From Alphaproteobacteria bacterium (GTDB taxonomy: Bacteria; Pseudomonadota; Alphaproteobacteria; Micropepsales; Micropepsaceae): 64,000 nucleotides of DNA. Within the stretch, counting starts at the first letter, position 1, and every line of letters begins with the position of its first letter. Below the pieces are notes generated by a model, which saw nothing but the letters and a program-made list of their open reading frames with translations, made no database searches and was not told the origin of the DNA. Of the stretch, positions 1-9,332 are shown one piece after another. The DNA lies in assembly GCA_019247845.1 (NCBI GenBank), contig JAFBAL010000054.1, positions 1-64,000 on the forward strand, written 5' to 3'. The position numbers and the translations under genes are program-made.

Positions 1-631
1 TTCTACCATTCGCTTCCTGCACGATCAAATTCGCCGCGGCAAGATCCCAGTCCCGCGACTGCCCGCCGGCGAAGGCAGCATCGAGATTGCCCTCGGCAAC
101 CCGGCAAAGACGCAGCGCGAGCGAGGCGATCCGCGGATACAGGCTGATGTCGTGCCCTGTCTGGTTGAGCCGCTCAACCAGCGGTTTGGGCCCGGCGACC
201 CGGCTGAAGTCGAGTGCGGTGCCGACGGTCACGGAGATCGGCTTTTCGTTGCGGGTGGCGCCCTGCCCGCGTTCCGCAAAGAAAAATTCGCCCGTGACCG
301 GCGCGAACACCGCCGCCAGCAAGGGCGAGGTGTCCTCCACCAGCGCCACACTCACGCACCAATCCTCGCGGCCGGCGAGGTAGCCGCGGGTGCCGTCGAT
401 GGGATCGACGATCCAGACCAGCTTCTTGCCGAGACGTTGCTCGTCATCGACACTCTCCTCGGAGAGCCAGCCATAATCCGGTGTCGCCTTGCGCAGGCGC
501 GCTTCCAGCAGGTCATTGACGGCGATATCGGCTTCGGAGACCGGGGATGAGGCGCCCTTGATCCAGTTCTTCAGCTCGGTGCGGAACATGGAGTGCGCGA
601 GCTCGCCCGCCTCGCGCACGCTGTCCTTCAA
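1..631 (-). CDS. 3'(2'),5'-bisphosphate nucleotidase / inositol monophosphatase family protein (partial, runs off window start; start codon uncertain)
   Basis: Reverse-strand translation contains LGKKLVWIVDPIDGTRGYLAGREDWCVSVALVEDT (IMPase metal-binding DPIDGT motif) and continues open to base 1; start is a guess (TTG at 631) near the pmbA stop. Confidence 0.8.
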   Translation of the reverse strand, partial: MKDSVREAGELAHSMFRTELKNWIKGASSPVSEADIAVNDLLEARLRKATPDYGWLSEESVDDEQRLGKKLVWIVDPIDGTRGYLAGREDWCVSVALVEDTSPLLAAVFAPVTGEFFFAERGQGATRNEKPISVTVGTALDFSRVAGPKPLVERLNQTGHDISLYPRIASLALRLCRVAEGNLDAAFAGGQSRDWDLAAANLIVQEANGR

Positions 632-650
632 GAGTTGAACGTCGCGGCCG

Positions 651-2111
651 TCAGCGTCCCCCAAGCGTCAATCCCTCGATGCGCAGGGTCGGCGCATTGA
701 CGCCGTAGCGGAATTCCAGATTGTTGGCGACCGCCATCGATTTGAACATCTCGAGCAGGTGGCCTGCGATGGTCACCTCGCTCACCGGATAGGTGATCTT
801 GCCATTCTCGATCCAGAAGCCCGATGCGCCGCGGCTGTAATCGCCGGTGACGCCGTTGACCCCGGAACCGATCAGATCGGTGACATAGAAGCCCTGCTTG
901 ATGTCGCCGATCAGCTCTTCCGGGCTCGCTTCGCCGGGCTCGAGATGCAGATTATAGGGTCCTGGCGACGGCGCCGATGACACACCGCGATGGGCGTGTC
1001 CCGTGGTCGTCATGCCAAGCTCACGCGCCGTCGACGAGTCGAGCAGCCAGGTGGTGAGCACGCCGTCATCGACAATGGCGGTTTTCTTCACCGCGACGCC
1101 CTCGGCATCGAAGGATTGCGAGCGCAGCCCGCGCTTGCGCAGGGGATCGTCGATGATGCGGATATTCCTGGCAAAGAGCTGCGCGCCGAGCTTGTCCTTG
1201 AGAAAGCTGGTCTTGCGCGCGATCGAGGCGCCGTTCACCGCGCCGATGAGATGGCCGACCATCGAGGCGGAGACGCGCGGGTCGTACACGACCGGAACCT
1301 TGCAGGTCTCGACCTTGCGCGGATTGGTGCGCGCCACCGCGCGCTCGCCGGCGATACGGCCTACGACGTCCGGCTTCTCCAGATCGGCCGCATGCGGCGC
1401 GGAGGTGTAGTCATAGTCGCGCTCCATCGAGGTGCCCTCGCCGGAGATCGCGGTCATCGACATGCCCTGGCTCGAACGCAGATAGGAGCCATGGAAGCCG
1501 TCGCTGGTGACCAGCACCATGCCGCCGATACCGGCCGAGGCCGAGGCACCGCCGGATTTGCTGACACCCTTGACCGCAAGGCCCGCGGCTTCCGCTTCCT
1601 GCGCGCGCTGCTCGAGCTCGGCGACCGAGGGAATATTGGGATCGAGCAGGTCGAGATTGGGGAAGTCTTTCGCCAGCAGTGCGGGATCGGCAAGACCGAC
1701 ATATTTGTCTTCGGGCGCGACACGGGCCATCGCCACGGCACGCTCGGCAAGCGTCGCGATGCCGTCGCCGCTGACATCATTGGTGGAGACCACCGCCTGA
1801 CGGCGCCCGACCAGGACCCGCAGGCCCAAATCATCGCCTTCGGAACGCTCGGATTCCTCGACGCGGCCGTCACGCACCTCGACCCCTTGCGAGATGCCGC
1901 GCACGGCAACCGCATCGGCCGCATCGGCGCCGGCGCGCTTGGCCGCCTCGACCAGGCGCTGGGCCAGCGCCGACAGCGCCGATTGATCGAACAGGCCGGC
2001 GTCGGCCTTGTTCGAAAGCGTCGATGACGCGGATGGTGAAGAACTCACGAACGAAATCCTTGGCATTGAGGGGGTGCGGGCGAAAGCGACAAACCCATCA
2101 GATGTGCCCAA
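651..2111 (-). CDS. pmbA: TldD/PmbA family metallopeptidase-like protein
   Basis: 486 aa ORF; DGRVEESERSEGDDLGLRVLVGRRQAVVSTNDVS and C-terminal GVNGVTGDYSRGASGFWIENGKITYPVSEVTIAGHL, typical of PmbA. Confidence 0.9.
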   Translation of the reverse strand: MGTSDGFVAFARTPSMPRISFVSSSPSASSTLSNKADAGLFDQSALSALAQRLVEAAKRAGADAADAVAVRGISQGVEVRDGRVEESERSEGDDLGLRVLVGRRQAVVSTNDVSGDGIATLAERAVAMARVAPEDKYVGLADPALLAKDFPNLDLLDPNIPSVAELEQRAQEAEAAGLAVKGVSKSGGASASAGIGGMVLVTSDGFHGSYLRSSQGMSMTAISGEGTSMERDYDYTSAPHAADLEKPDVVGRIAGERAVARTNPRKVETCKVPVVYDPRVSASMVGHLIGAVNGASIARKTSFLKDKLGAQLFARNIRIIDDPLRKRGLRSQSFDAEGVAVKKTAIVDDGVLTTWLLDSSTARELGMTTTGHAHRGVSSAPSPGPYNLHLEPGEASPEELIGDIKQGFYVTDLIGSGVNGVTGDYSRGASGFWIENGKITYPVSEVTIAGHLLEMFKSMAVANNLEFRYGVNAPTLRIEGLTLGGR

Positions 2112-2331
2112 TTAGCGCGGACTTCAAGCATTTTCGCGCGCAAGAAACCTAAGAATCTCGGCCGCGCGGCAAGGTCTCGTCAATCATGCGAGCCAAGGTC
2201 TTGTCAATCATGCAAGGCATTTGCAGGCGAGTGACGGCTCCTTAACCAGGCTTTTTAAGCTGAAACGGAAAGGGCTGTGGCAAAGTCTCACGCATCGACC
2301 GGGCACATAATCCCGGCGGGGAGAAAAAGCC

Positions 2332-2853
2332 GTGAGGCGTCAAACAGCAACAAGCGGGGTCAATCCCGCCGGGTCGAGCCGCGAACAGCGGCTCGACCCT
2401 CTTTCTCTGCCAATGAGCTTCAACGCGCATGATGTGCGCGCGGATGGCAACATCAGGCAGATCGAAATTCATCGCGAACGCGTCGTGCTGCGCCGTGCCG
2501 TCAGGGGCATGCGGATGGCCGTCAATGTTCGGGTCAGCGATTTCCTCGGCGTCGCCATCCGCGATGTCAAGGACTCGCAGATGCTGGTGCTCTTACACCG
2601 CGATCCCTCGCTCACCGTTCCGCTTTGCGTCAGCGAGGACCAGGACGAGATCGCCGATGCCTGGCTGATGTGGAGCGAATTGTTCTCGCTGCCGCAATTG
2701 GAGGACGAGGCACGCGAGCCGACATCACGTCGCCGCCGCCGCAACGCGATCCGCGCGCGCCGGCCGAAATTCCTGATGCGCCGCCGGATCGGGGCCTTGC
2801 TCAATCCAGCGAACATCTTCCGCGGCGAGCGCGAGATCATCGCAAGGGATTGA
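2332..2853 (+). CDS. DUF6101-like conserved hypothetical protein (GTG start)
   Basis: 173 aa ORF; RERVVLRRAVRGMRMAVNVRVSDFLGVAIRDV resembles a Bradyrhizobiaceae conserved family. Confidence 0.6.
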   Translation: MRRQTATSGVNPAGSSREQRLDPLSLPMSFNAHDVRADGNIRQIEIHRERVVLRRAVRGMRMAVNVRVSDFLGVAIRDVKDSQMLVLLHRDPSLTVPLCVSEDQDEIADAWLMWSELFSLPQLEDEAREPTSRRRRRNAIRARRPKFLMRRRIGALLNPANIFRGEREIIARD

Positions 2854-2867
2854 GTTTCGTAGTTTCG

Positions 2868-2955
2868 TAGGATGGGCAAAGGCGCTCTTGCGCCGTGCCC
2901 ACCATCCAGAGCACGCTTGTAATGGTGGGCACGCTTCGCTTTGCCCACCCTAGAG
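2868..2955. repeat. Intergenic inverted-repeat element of the GGTGGGCA...CGCTTCGCTTTGCCCACCCTA type
   Basis: atgggcaaaggcgctcttgcgccgtgcccaccat is a near-palindrome, followed by tggtgggcacgcttcgctttgcccaccctag as a second related hairpin. Confidence 0.7.
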
Positions 2956-2962
2956 CATCGCG

Positions 2963-3892
2963 TTACGCCGCCCGCATCACCGCGTCGATCACCAGCCCCG
3001 CAAACAAGATCAGCCCCGCCTCGCGGTTCGATTTGAATATTCGCAGGCACAGCGCGGGATCGTTGATTTCTAGTCGCCGCACCTGCCAGCCGAGCTGCAC
3101 GGCGAATAACGCCAGAGCGATCCAGGCCGCAACCCCTGAGCCGGCGAGCGCGAAGGCCACGCCGATCAGCACCACCGCGAGGCCGTAAAAAATCACCAGC
3201 GCCTCATGCGTGCGTTCAGCAAACAGTCGCGCAGTCGACTTGATGCCGATCAGCGCATCGTCCTCGGCGTCCTGATGGGCATAGACGGTGTCGTAGGCGA
3301 TCACCCAGCAAATCGAGCCGGCATAGAGCACGAAGGCCGTGGCATCGAGCCGGCCGAAGGTCGCCGCAAATCCCATCAGCGCGCCCCAGGAGAACGCGAG
3401 CCCGAGCACGATCTGCGGCCACCAGGTGATCCGCTTCATGAAGGGATAGATCGCGACGATGAGAAGCGACGCGATGCCGGTCGCGATCGCAAAGCGGTTG
3501 AACTGCAACAGCACCACGAGGCCCACCAGCGCCTGCGCCACCAGGAAGATGAGCGCCGCCCTGACGCTGACCTGGCCGGCCGGGATCGGCCGCGAGCGCG
3601 TGCGCTCGACCTTGGCATCGAGGTCGCGGTCGGTGATGTCGTTCCAGGTGCACCCCGCCCCGCGCATCACGAAGGCGCCGACGAAGAACAGCAGGAGGTC
3701 GACCGGCAGGCGATCGAGCCGGTGCGCGACGCCGGCGGACAGCGCCGCCGACCACCAGCACGGCATCAACAACAGCCAGGAGCCGATCGGGCGATCGAAA
3801 CGGGCGAGCCGCAAATAGGGCCGCGACCACTGCGGCGCAACGGTGTCGACCCAATTGCCGGTCGCATCCGCTACGCGCGCCGCGCTAGTCAT
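2963..3892 (-). CDS. ubiA: 4-hydroxybenzoate polyprenyltransferase
   Basis: 309 aa; CTWNDITDRDLDAKVERTRSRPIPAGQVS and YPFMKRITWWPQIVLGLAFSWGALMGFAA, hallmark UbiA motifs. Confidence 0.93.
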   Translation of the reverse strand: MTSAARVADATGNWVDTVAPQWSRPYLRLARFDRPIGSWLLLMPCWWSAALSAGVAHRLDRLPVDLLLFFVGAFVMRGAGCTWNDITDRDLDAKVERTRSRPIPAGQVSVRAALIFLVAQALVGLVVLLQFNRFAIATGIASLLIVAIYPFMKRITWWPQIVLGLAFSWGALMGFAATFGRLDATAFVLYAGSICWVIAYDTVYAHQDAEDDALIGIKSTARLFAERTHEALVIFYGLAVVLIGVAFALAGSGVAAWIALALFAVQLGWQVRRLEINDPALCLRIFKSNREAGLILFAGLVIDAVMRAA

Positions 3893-4577
3893 TGGATCGC
3901 GACAGGACGTTGCCGTTCAGTGTATCGAAGGTGCTGCCGCCCTTGTGCGAGGCGGTGGCCTGGGGCTCTACGTTCGCTGTCCCCAGCACTTCGCTCAGGC
4001 TCGGGCCCGCCGGGCCGCGAGTCTTGATCTGCTCGGCGATACCGCAGACCTTTTGCAGCAGGCCTTCGGTATTCTTGTGGCCGGCCTTCAACTGGTCGGC
4101 GACCTGACCGGGGATGCCGCATTTGCTGGCGTTGGTCTCGACATATTTGATCATCTTGACTTCGGCCGCGCTGTAATTGCCGATGATCTTGCAGGCCTCT
4201 TCCGGCGGCGCATGGCGGTCGCTGGCGGCCTTGATCATCTTGCCCTTCTTCTCCGCGTCTTCGCGCAACGGGATGAAGCCGTTCATGCAGGCCTGCGACG
4301 GCCCGCCGCCACCCATCTGGCTCGGCGGCGCGGGCGGCGCGAAGCCACCGCCGCCGCCCATCATCGGCGCAGCACCGCCCGAAGGAAACGGCGAGGCCGG
4401 CGCGCTGCCGACGGAAGCCGTGGGCCTTGCGCCATTGACCGGCGGAAATGCCGGATCGTTCGCGGGGGCTGCGGCCTGTCCCGGCAGCGGCGCGGGGAAT
4501 CCGCCCTGCGCCGACGCGGAAGGCGCGGTCGCGGCAAGCACGGCCAGCGTCAGCGGCACAATCAAACGGTTGATCAT
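3885..4577 (-). CDS. Exported hypothetical protein, Gly/Pro-rich N-terminal half
   Basis: Signal peptide MINRLIVPLTLAVLAATAPSASAQ; C-terminal domain LREDAEKKGKMIKAASDRHAPPEEACKIIGNYSAAEVKMIKYVETNASKCGIP shared with the next gene. Confidence 0.75.
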   Translation of the reverse strand: MINRLIVPLTLAVLAATAPSASAQGGFPAPLPGQAAAPANDPAFPPVNGARPTASVGSAPASPFPSGGAAPMMGGGGGFAPPAPPSQMGGGGPSQACMNGFIPLREDAEKKGKMIKAASDRHAPPEEACKIIGNYSAAEVKMIKYVETNASKCGIPGQVADQLKAGHKNTEGLLQKVCGIAEQIKTRGPAGPSLSEVLGTANVEPQATASHKGGSTFDTLNGNVLSRSND

Positions 4578-4761
4578 CAAGGCTGTTTCTCCGGCAAGGT
4601 CCAATGCCCGCGGGTGAGTTGCACCAGTGTCTTGCACCAGTCTCTTGCACCAAGCGATTCTACGATTCCTGCCGCCCGTTAACAACCCGCAGAATTTGGC
4701 AACAGCGCGGCGCAGCGCCGCATTTCCGGCCAATATTTGCTCTGGATTCTAAACCTTTAGG

Positions 4762-5190
4762 TTAAAACTGGCGTCGCTCGAAAGAAGGATCGCCGAAATC
4801 GTTGATCTGGCCGGGTATCACGCCCTTCTGCGCAGCGGCACAGATCTTTTCCAGCAGGCCTACGGTGTTCTTGTGGCCGGCTTTCAACTGTTCCATCACC
4901 GATCCCGGGATTGCGCACCCGGTCGCATTGACCTCGACATATTTGATCATCTTCACTTCGGCTGTGCTGTAGGCGCTGATGAGCTTGCAGGACTCCTCGG
5001 CCGCGACGTGCCGCACGCCTGCCTCCCTGATCATCTTGCCCTTGGCCTCGGCGTCCTCGCGCAGGGAAGCATATCCCCTGGCGCAAGCGTCACGTTCTTC
5101 GAGCGATGGCGCCGAAGCGGCCAGAGCGGCGCCAGTTGAGAGAGACAAGGCGGCCAACGTCAGCAAAAGCCTCGATCGATGTATCGTCAT
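4762..5190 (-). CDS. Exported hypothetical protein, paralog of the neighbouring 3885..4577 product
   Basis: Signal peptide MTIHRSRLLLTLAALSLSTGAALA; LREDAEAKGKMIREAGVRHVAAEESCKLISAYSTAEVKMIKYVEVNATGCAIPG. Confidence 0.8.
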   Translation of the reverse strand: MTIHRSRLLLTLAALSLSTGAALAASAPSLEERDACARGYASLREDAEAKGKMIREAGVRHVAAEESCKLISAYSTAEVKMIKYVEVNATGCAIPGSVMEQLKAGHKNTVGLLEKICAAAQKGVIPGQINDFGDPSFERRQF

Positions 5191-5267
5191 GGAGGTGGCC
5201 TCCCGAACCTGCCGCTACCTAGCCTGATTTTTTGGGCTAAAAGGCGGCTTGGAACCGGAAGCAGCCT

Positions 5268-6017
5268 ATGCCCGACCACGATTTTCGCAGCCCCCGCCTC
5301 TACGTCGACGTGCCGCTCGATTCGGGAGCCACGGTGCCGCTGGAGCGCGAGCACAGCAATTATCTCGGCAATGTACTACGGCTTGTCACGGGCGACACGG
5401 TTCTGGTTTTCAATGGCCGTGACGGCGAATGGCGGGCGACGATCTCGGGTCGCAAGCGGCCGGATAGCCTGACCATCACGGCGCAGATGCGGCCGCAGGA
5501 TCATCTGCCCGATCTCGCTTACGTCTTCGCGCCGCTGAAACATGCCCGCCTCGACTACATGGTGCAGAAGGCGGTCGAGATGGGCGCCTCGCGGCTGGAG
5601 CCCGTGTTGACTCGCTTCACCCAGGTCTCCCGCGTCAACGGCGAGCGCATGCGCGCCAATGTCATCGAAGCAGCCGAGCAATGCGGCATCCTGAGCATTG
5701 CGGTCGTTGCCGATCCGGTGCCGCTGGAGCGGTATCTTACGGCCCGCGGCGCAGAGCGCCTTCTGGTGTTCTCCGACGAGGCGGCCGAGGTTGCCGATCC
5801 CGTTCGGGCGCTGAAAGCGGGCCACGCGGCATGTGCTGGCATCGACGTCCTGATCGGCCCCGAAGGCGGCTTTGCCGAGGAGGAGCGTACGCTGTTGTTG
5901 CGCCAACCCAGGACGCTGCGGCTGGCGCTTGGCCCACGGATCCTGCGGGCCGATACCGCCGCCGTCGCGGCGCTGGCGCTGGTGCAGGCGGCGCTTGGCG
6001 ACTGGCAGGGCCAATAA
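5268..6017 (+). CDS. rsmE: 16S rRNA (uracil1498-N3)-methyltransferase
   Basis: 249 aa; NYLGNVLRLVTGDTVLVFNGRDGEW, KAVEMGASRLEPVLTRFTQ, IGPEGGFAEEE, LGPRILRADTAAVAAL motifs. Confidence 0.93.
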   Translation: MPDHDFRSPRLYVDVPLDSGATVPLEREHSNYLGNVLRLVTGDTVLVFNGRDGEWRATISGRKRPDSLTITAQMRPQDHLPDLAYVFAPLKHARLDYMVQKAVEMGASRLEPVLTRFTQVSRVNGERMRANVIEAAEQCGILSIAVVADPVPLERYLTARGAERLLVFSDEAAEVADPVRALKAGHAACAGIDVLIGPEGGFAEEERTLLLRQPRTLRLALGPRILRADTAAVAALALVQAALGDWQGQ

Positions 6018-6115
6018 GTAGATAGCCGCTCAAAACCGTTAAGACAGAACACGTTAAGGGACTTGCTCGATCCCTGTCGAAACGTCACGGGAGGCGTGCT
6101 AAGGGCTGCGCCAAC

Positions 6116-7306
6116 ATGCCGGGAACCCCAGCCTCGATGCCTTCTGGACCCACGATGACCGCGACGTCTGCCAATTCCACGCCTGGAACCGCCAATTGGG
6201 CGGACGCGCTGCTGTTGTCGTTTGCGCAAGCCGGCTACGAGCGCTCCGAGCCCCCGGTTCTGCAGCCGGCCGAGCCGTTCCTCGACCTGTCCGGCGAGGA
6301 CATCCGCAAGAGCCTGTACCTGACGACCGACGGCAGCGGCGAGGAACTCTGCCTGCGCCCCGACCTCACCATTCCCGTCGCGCGCGACTATCTCGCCTCG
6401 CCCCGCGCCGGCCAGCCCGCCGGTTTCTCCTATCTCGGCCCGGTGTTCCGCTATCGCTGGGGCAAGCCGAGCCAGTTCCTGCAGGCCGGCATCGAATCCT
6501 TCGGGCGGCAGGACCGCGCAGCGGCCGATGCCGAGATGCTAGCACTGGCGCTGGAGGCGACCGCCGCGTTTGGCGTCGGCGATGTCGAAATCCGAACCGG
6601 CGACGTCGCGCTGTTCAACGCGCTGATCGATGCGCTCGGGCTCTATCCGGTCTGGCGCCGCCGCCTGATCAAGGATTTCAACCGCAAGATCGATCTCGCC
6701 CAGGATATCGAGCAGCTCACGCTTCGGGCTGCGCCCGGCCGCAACGAATATGAGGGCGTGCTGGCCGCACTCGCTGGCAGCGACCGCAAGGCCGCGCTCG
6801 CCCTCGTCACCGATTTGATGTCGATTGCCGGCGCTACCAATGTCGGCGGCCGCTCCGTCGACGAGGTCGCCGACCGCTTTCTCGAACAATCCACGCTGAA
6901 GGCCGGCGCGCTGCCGCGCGATGCGACCTCGATCATCAAGCGCTTCCTCGCGATCTCCGGCGATCCCAATGATGCGGTGGCGCAACTGCGCGCACTCGCC
7001 GGCGATGCGAAGCTCGACCTTTCAGCTTCAATCGACCAGCTTGAAAGCCGCGTCGGCTTCATGGCCGCGCGCGGCATCGACGTGCGCAAGACGCGCTTCT
7101 CGACCTCGTTCGGACGCGGGCTCGACTATTACACCGGCTTCGAATTCGAGCTGCATGCGCTCGGCGACGGCACCGAGCCGCTGGTCGCCGGTGGCCGCTA
7201 TGATGGGCTGATGACGCAGCTCGGCTCGGCCGCACCGATCCCCGCGGTCGGATTTTCGGTCTGGGTCGAGGCGCTCACGCAGCTTCGCCGCGGGAGCCAA
7301 ACATGA
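6116..7306 (+). CDS. hisZ: ATP phosphoribosyltransferase regulatory subunit
   Basis: [41 protein letters not shown] and [16 protein letters not shown]; coupled to hisG (start could be internal Met). Confidence 0.9.
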   Translation: MPGTPASMPSGPTMTATSANSTPGTANWADALLLSFAQAGYERSEPPVLQPAEPFLDLSGEDIRKSLYLTTDGSGEELCLRPDLTIPVARDYLASPRAGQPAGFSYLGPVFRYRWGKPSQFLQAGIESFGRQDRAAADAEMLALALEATAAFGVGDVEIRTGDVALFNALIDALGLYPVWRRRLIKDFNRKIDLAQDIEQLTLRAAPGRNEYEGVLAALAGSDRKAALALVTDLMSIAGATNVGGRSVDEVADRFLEQSTLKAGALPRDATSIIKRFLAISGDPNDAVAQLRALAGDAKLDLSASIDQLESRVGFMAARGIDVRKTRFSTSFGRGLDYYTGFEFELHALGDGTEPLVAGGRYDGLMTQLGSAAPIPAVGFSVWVEALTQLRRGSQT

Positions 7307-8250
7307 CGACGCCCTTCGTTCTCGCCGTGCCCTCGAAGGGCCGCCTGCAGGAAAACGCCGAAGCCTTCTTCACCCATGCCGGGCTTTCGCTGGCCAAGCC
7401 GCGCGGCGCCCGCGACTATCGCGGCACCATGATGGGCTACGACAATGTCGAGATCGCCTATCTGTCTGCGAGCGAGATCGCCTCGCAACTCGCAAGCGGC
7501 GCGGTACATCTCGGCGTCACCGGCGAAGATCTGGTGCGCGAGAATATCGTCAATGCCGACAAGCGCGTGCTGTTGATCGAGCAGCTCGGCTTCGGCAACG
7601 CCAACGTCGTGGTCGCAGTACCACAGGCCTGGATCGACGTGCGCACCATGGCCGATCTCGACGACGTGACGACGGGTTTTCGCGAGCAGCATAACCGGCG
7701 CATGCGGGTTGCGACTAAATACATCAACCTGACGCGGAACTTCTTTGCCGCCCATGATGTCGTCGATTATCGCATCGTCGAGAGCGCGGGCGCGACCGAA
7801 GGCGCGCCGAGCGCGGGCAGCGCCGAAGCCATCGTCGACATCACCACGACGGGCGCGACCCTGGCCGCGAACGGTCTCAAGATTTTGGAAGACGGCACGA
7901 TCCTGGAAAGCCAGGCGCAGCTTGCCGCGAGCCTCACCGCCGATTGGGATGCGCCGGCGCGCGCCACGGCGGACGCGCTGCTCACGCGGCTGGGCGCGCG
8001 AGAACGGGCGAAGGCGAGCCACGTGCTGCGCGTCCACCGCCCGTCCGACGAGGCGATCGCACGGGCCGGGGTGACGATATTGTCGCGCGCCGGCGAGGAG
8101 GTTTCGCTGCTCTGCCCGCGCGCAAGGCTGATGCAGGCGATGGCGGCATTGGGGCAGGCCACGGTGCACGACGTGGACTACGTCTTCGACGGCGAGAGCC
8201 CGCTTTGCGCCAGGCTCGCGGCGAGCCTCAGCACGTCGTCTTCGGCGTGA
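7303..8250 (+). CDS. hisG: ATP phosphoribosyltransferase catalytic subunit
   Basis: [62 protein letters not shown] overlap with hisZ; C-terminal domain divergent (see findings). Confidence 0.92.
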   Translation: MTTPFVLAVPSKGRLQENAEAFFTHAGLSLAKPRGARDYRGTMMGYDNVEIAYLSASEIASQLASGAVHLGVTGEDLVRENIVNADKRVLLIEQLGFGNANVVVAVPQAWIDVRTMADLDDVTTGFREQHNRRMRVATKYINLTRNFFAAHDVVDYRIVESAGATEGAPSAGSAEAIVDITTTGATLAANGLKILEDGTILESQAQLAASLTADWDAPARATADALLTRLGARERAKASHVLRVHRPSDEAIARAGVTILSRAGEEVSLLCPRARLMQAMAALGQATVHDVDYVFDGESPLCARLAASLSTSSSA

Positions 8251-9332
8251 TAGATCCCGAAGCCGACCCGCAACCGGTCGCCGCGGTGATCGACGATGAC
8301 GTTTTTCGCGGCGAGCTTTTCGGTGATCGCGCCGGCATCGTCGGTGCGGAAGGTCAGGAAGCGGCCGCGCTCGGATTCGTCGGCGATCATCGGCGCGAGC
8401 GGGACGTTCTTCAGGAACACGCGCTCGAGCTTGCGGACGTGCTCGAGCATCTCCCCGACGCTTCTGTCCTTCAGCCAATCCTGCACCGCGTTGAACCGGT
8501 ATAGCGCCGAGACGTCGAAGGTCGCGCCCAGGAAGCGGCTGCCGTCGCTCGCATAGGGCACGCCGCTCGCGCCGCTCTCCAGCGCGCCGAAACCGGCATA
8601 CCAGCCGGTGTCCTGAGGCCGCGGACCGTAACCCGGCGGGCAATGCAGGAAGCACGCGCCTTCGCCCGCCATCGCGTATTTGTAGCCGCCGGCGAGATAG
8701 AAGATGCGATCGGACAGCGGGCCGACGTCCGTCGGGACCGCCATGAAGCCGTGATAGCCGTCGACGACGATGAAGGTCCCGCGCGAAGGAACGGCAGCGG
8801 CGATCCTGCCGACGTCCCGAACGGCGTGGGCGCTGTCGAAGAAGACCTGGCTCAGGAAAACCAGATCGTGCCCACCCTTCGCCGCGGCTTCGGCGAAGCG
8901 GGCCTCGAAGGTGCCGAAGGGCTCGGTGTCGACGCGCGTCACGTCCACCGCGCCGTCTTCCTCCAGCCGCGCGATCTGCCGGGTGAAGCTCATGAACTCC
9001 GACGACGTCGTCAGGATGCGCGGCCGCGCCGGCAGGCAGGACAGCAGCCTGAGCACGAAGGAATGGGTGTTCGGCCCGAAGGTGATCGTCGCCGGATCGG
9101 GCAGGTTCAACTGCCGGGCGATGTGGGCCTGCGCCGCGGGAACGACCTCGCCGAAGACGCGCTCCCATTTGCGGTCGAGCAGCTCGGCCGCGTCCCGCCA
9201 TGCCCGCTGCTGGGCGGCGAAGCTCGCATCGGGCCAGGGATGATGGCTGTGCGCGGCCGCGTGCAGCGGCGCACCCGCCCGCCCGACGCTGAACGAAAAT
9301 CCTTGCGGTCGGCCGGTCGGATCGCCGGTCAC
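8178..9332 (-). CDS. Kynureninase-like class V aminotransferase fold PLP-dependent enzyme
   Basis: [53 protein letters not shown] (Schiff-base Lys context), [17 protein letters not shown] start at 9332 overlaps the upstream stop (GTGA). Confidence 0.8.
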   Translation of the reverse strand: MTGDPTGRPQGFSFSVGRAGAPLHAAAHSHHPWPDASFAAQQRAWRDAAELLDRKWERVFGEVVPAAQAHIARQLNLPDPATITFGPNTHSFVLRLLSCLPARPRILTTSSEFMSFTRQIARLEEDGAVDVTRVDTEPFGTFEARFAEAAAKGGHDLVFLSQVFFDSAHAVRDVGRIAAAVPSRGTFIVVDGYHGFMAVPTDVGPLSDRIFYLAGGYKYAMAGEGACFLHCPPGYGPRPQDTGWYAGFGALESGASGVPYASDGSRFLGATFDVSALYRFNAVQDWLKDRSVGEMLEHVRKLERVFLKNVPLAPMIADESERGRFLTFRTDDAGAITEKLAAKNVIVDHRGDRLRVGFGIYHAEDDVLRLAASLAQSGLSPSKT

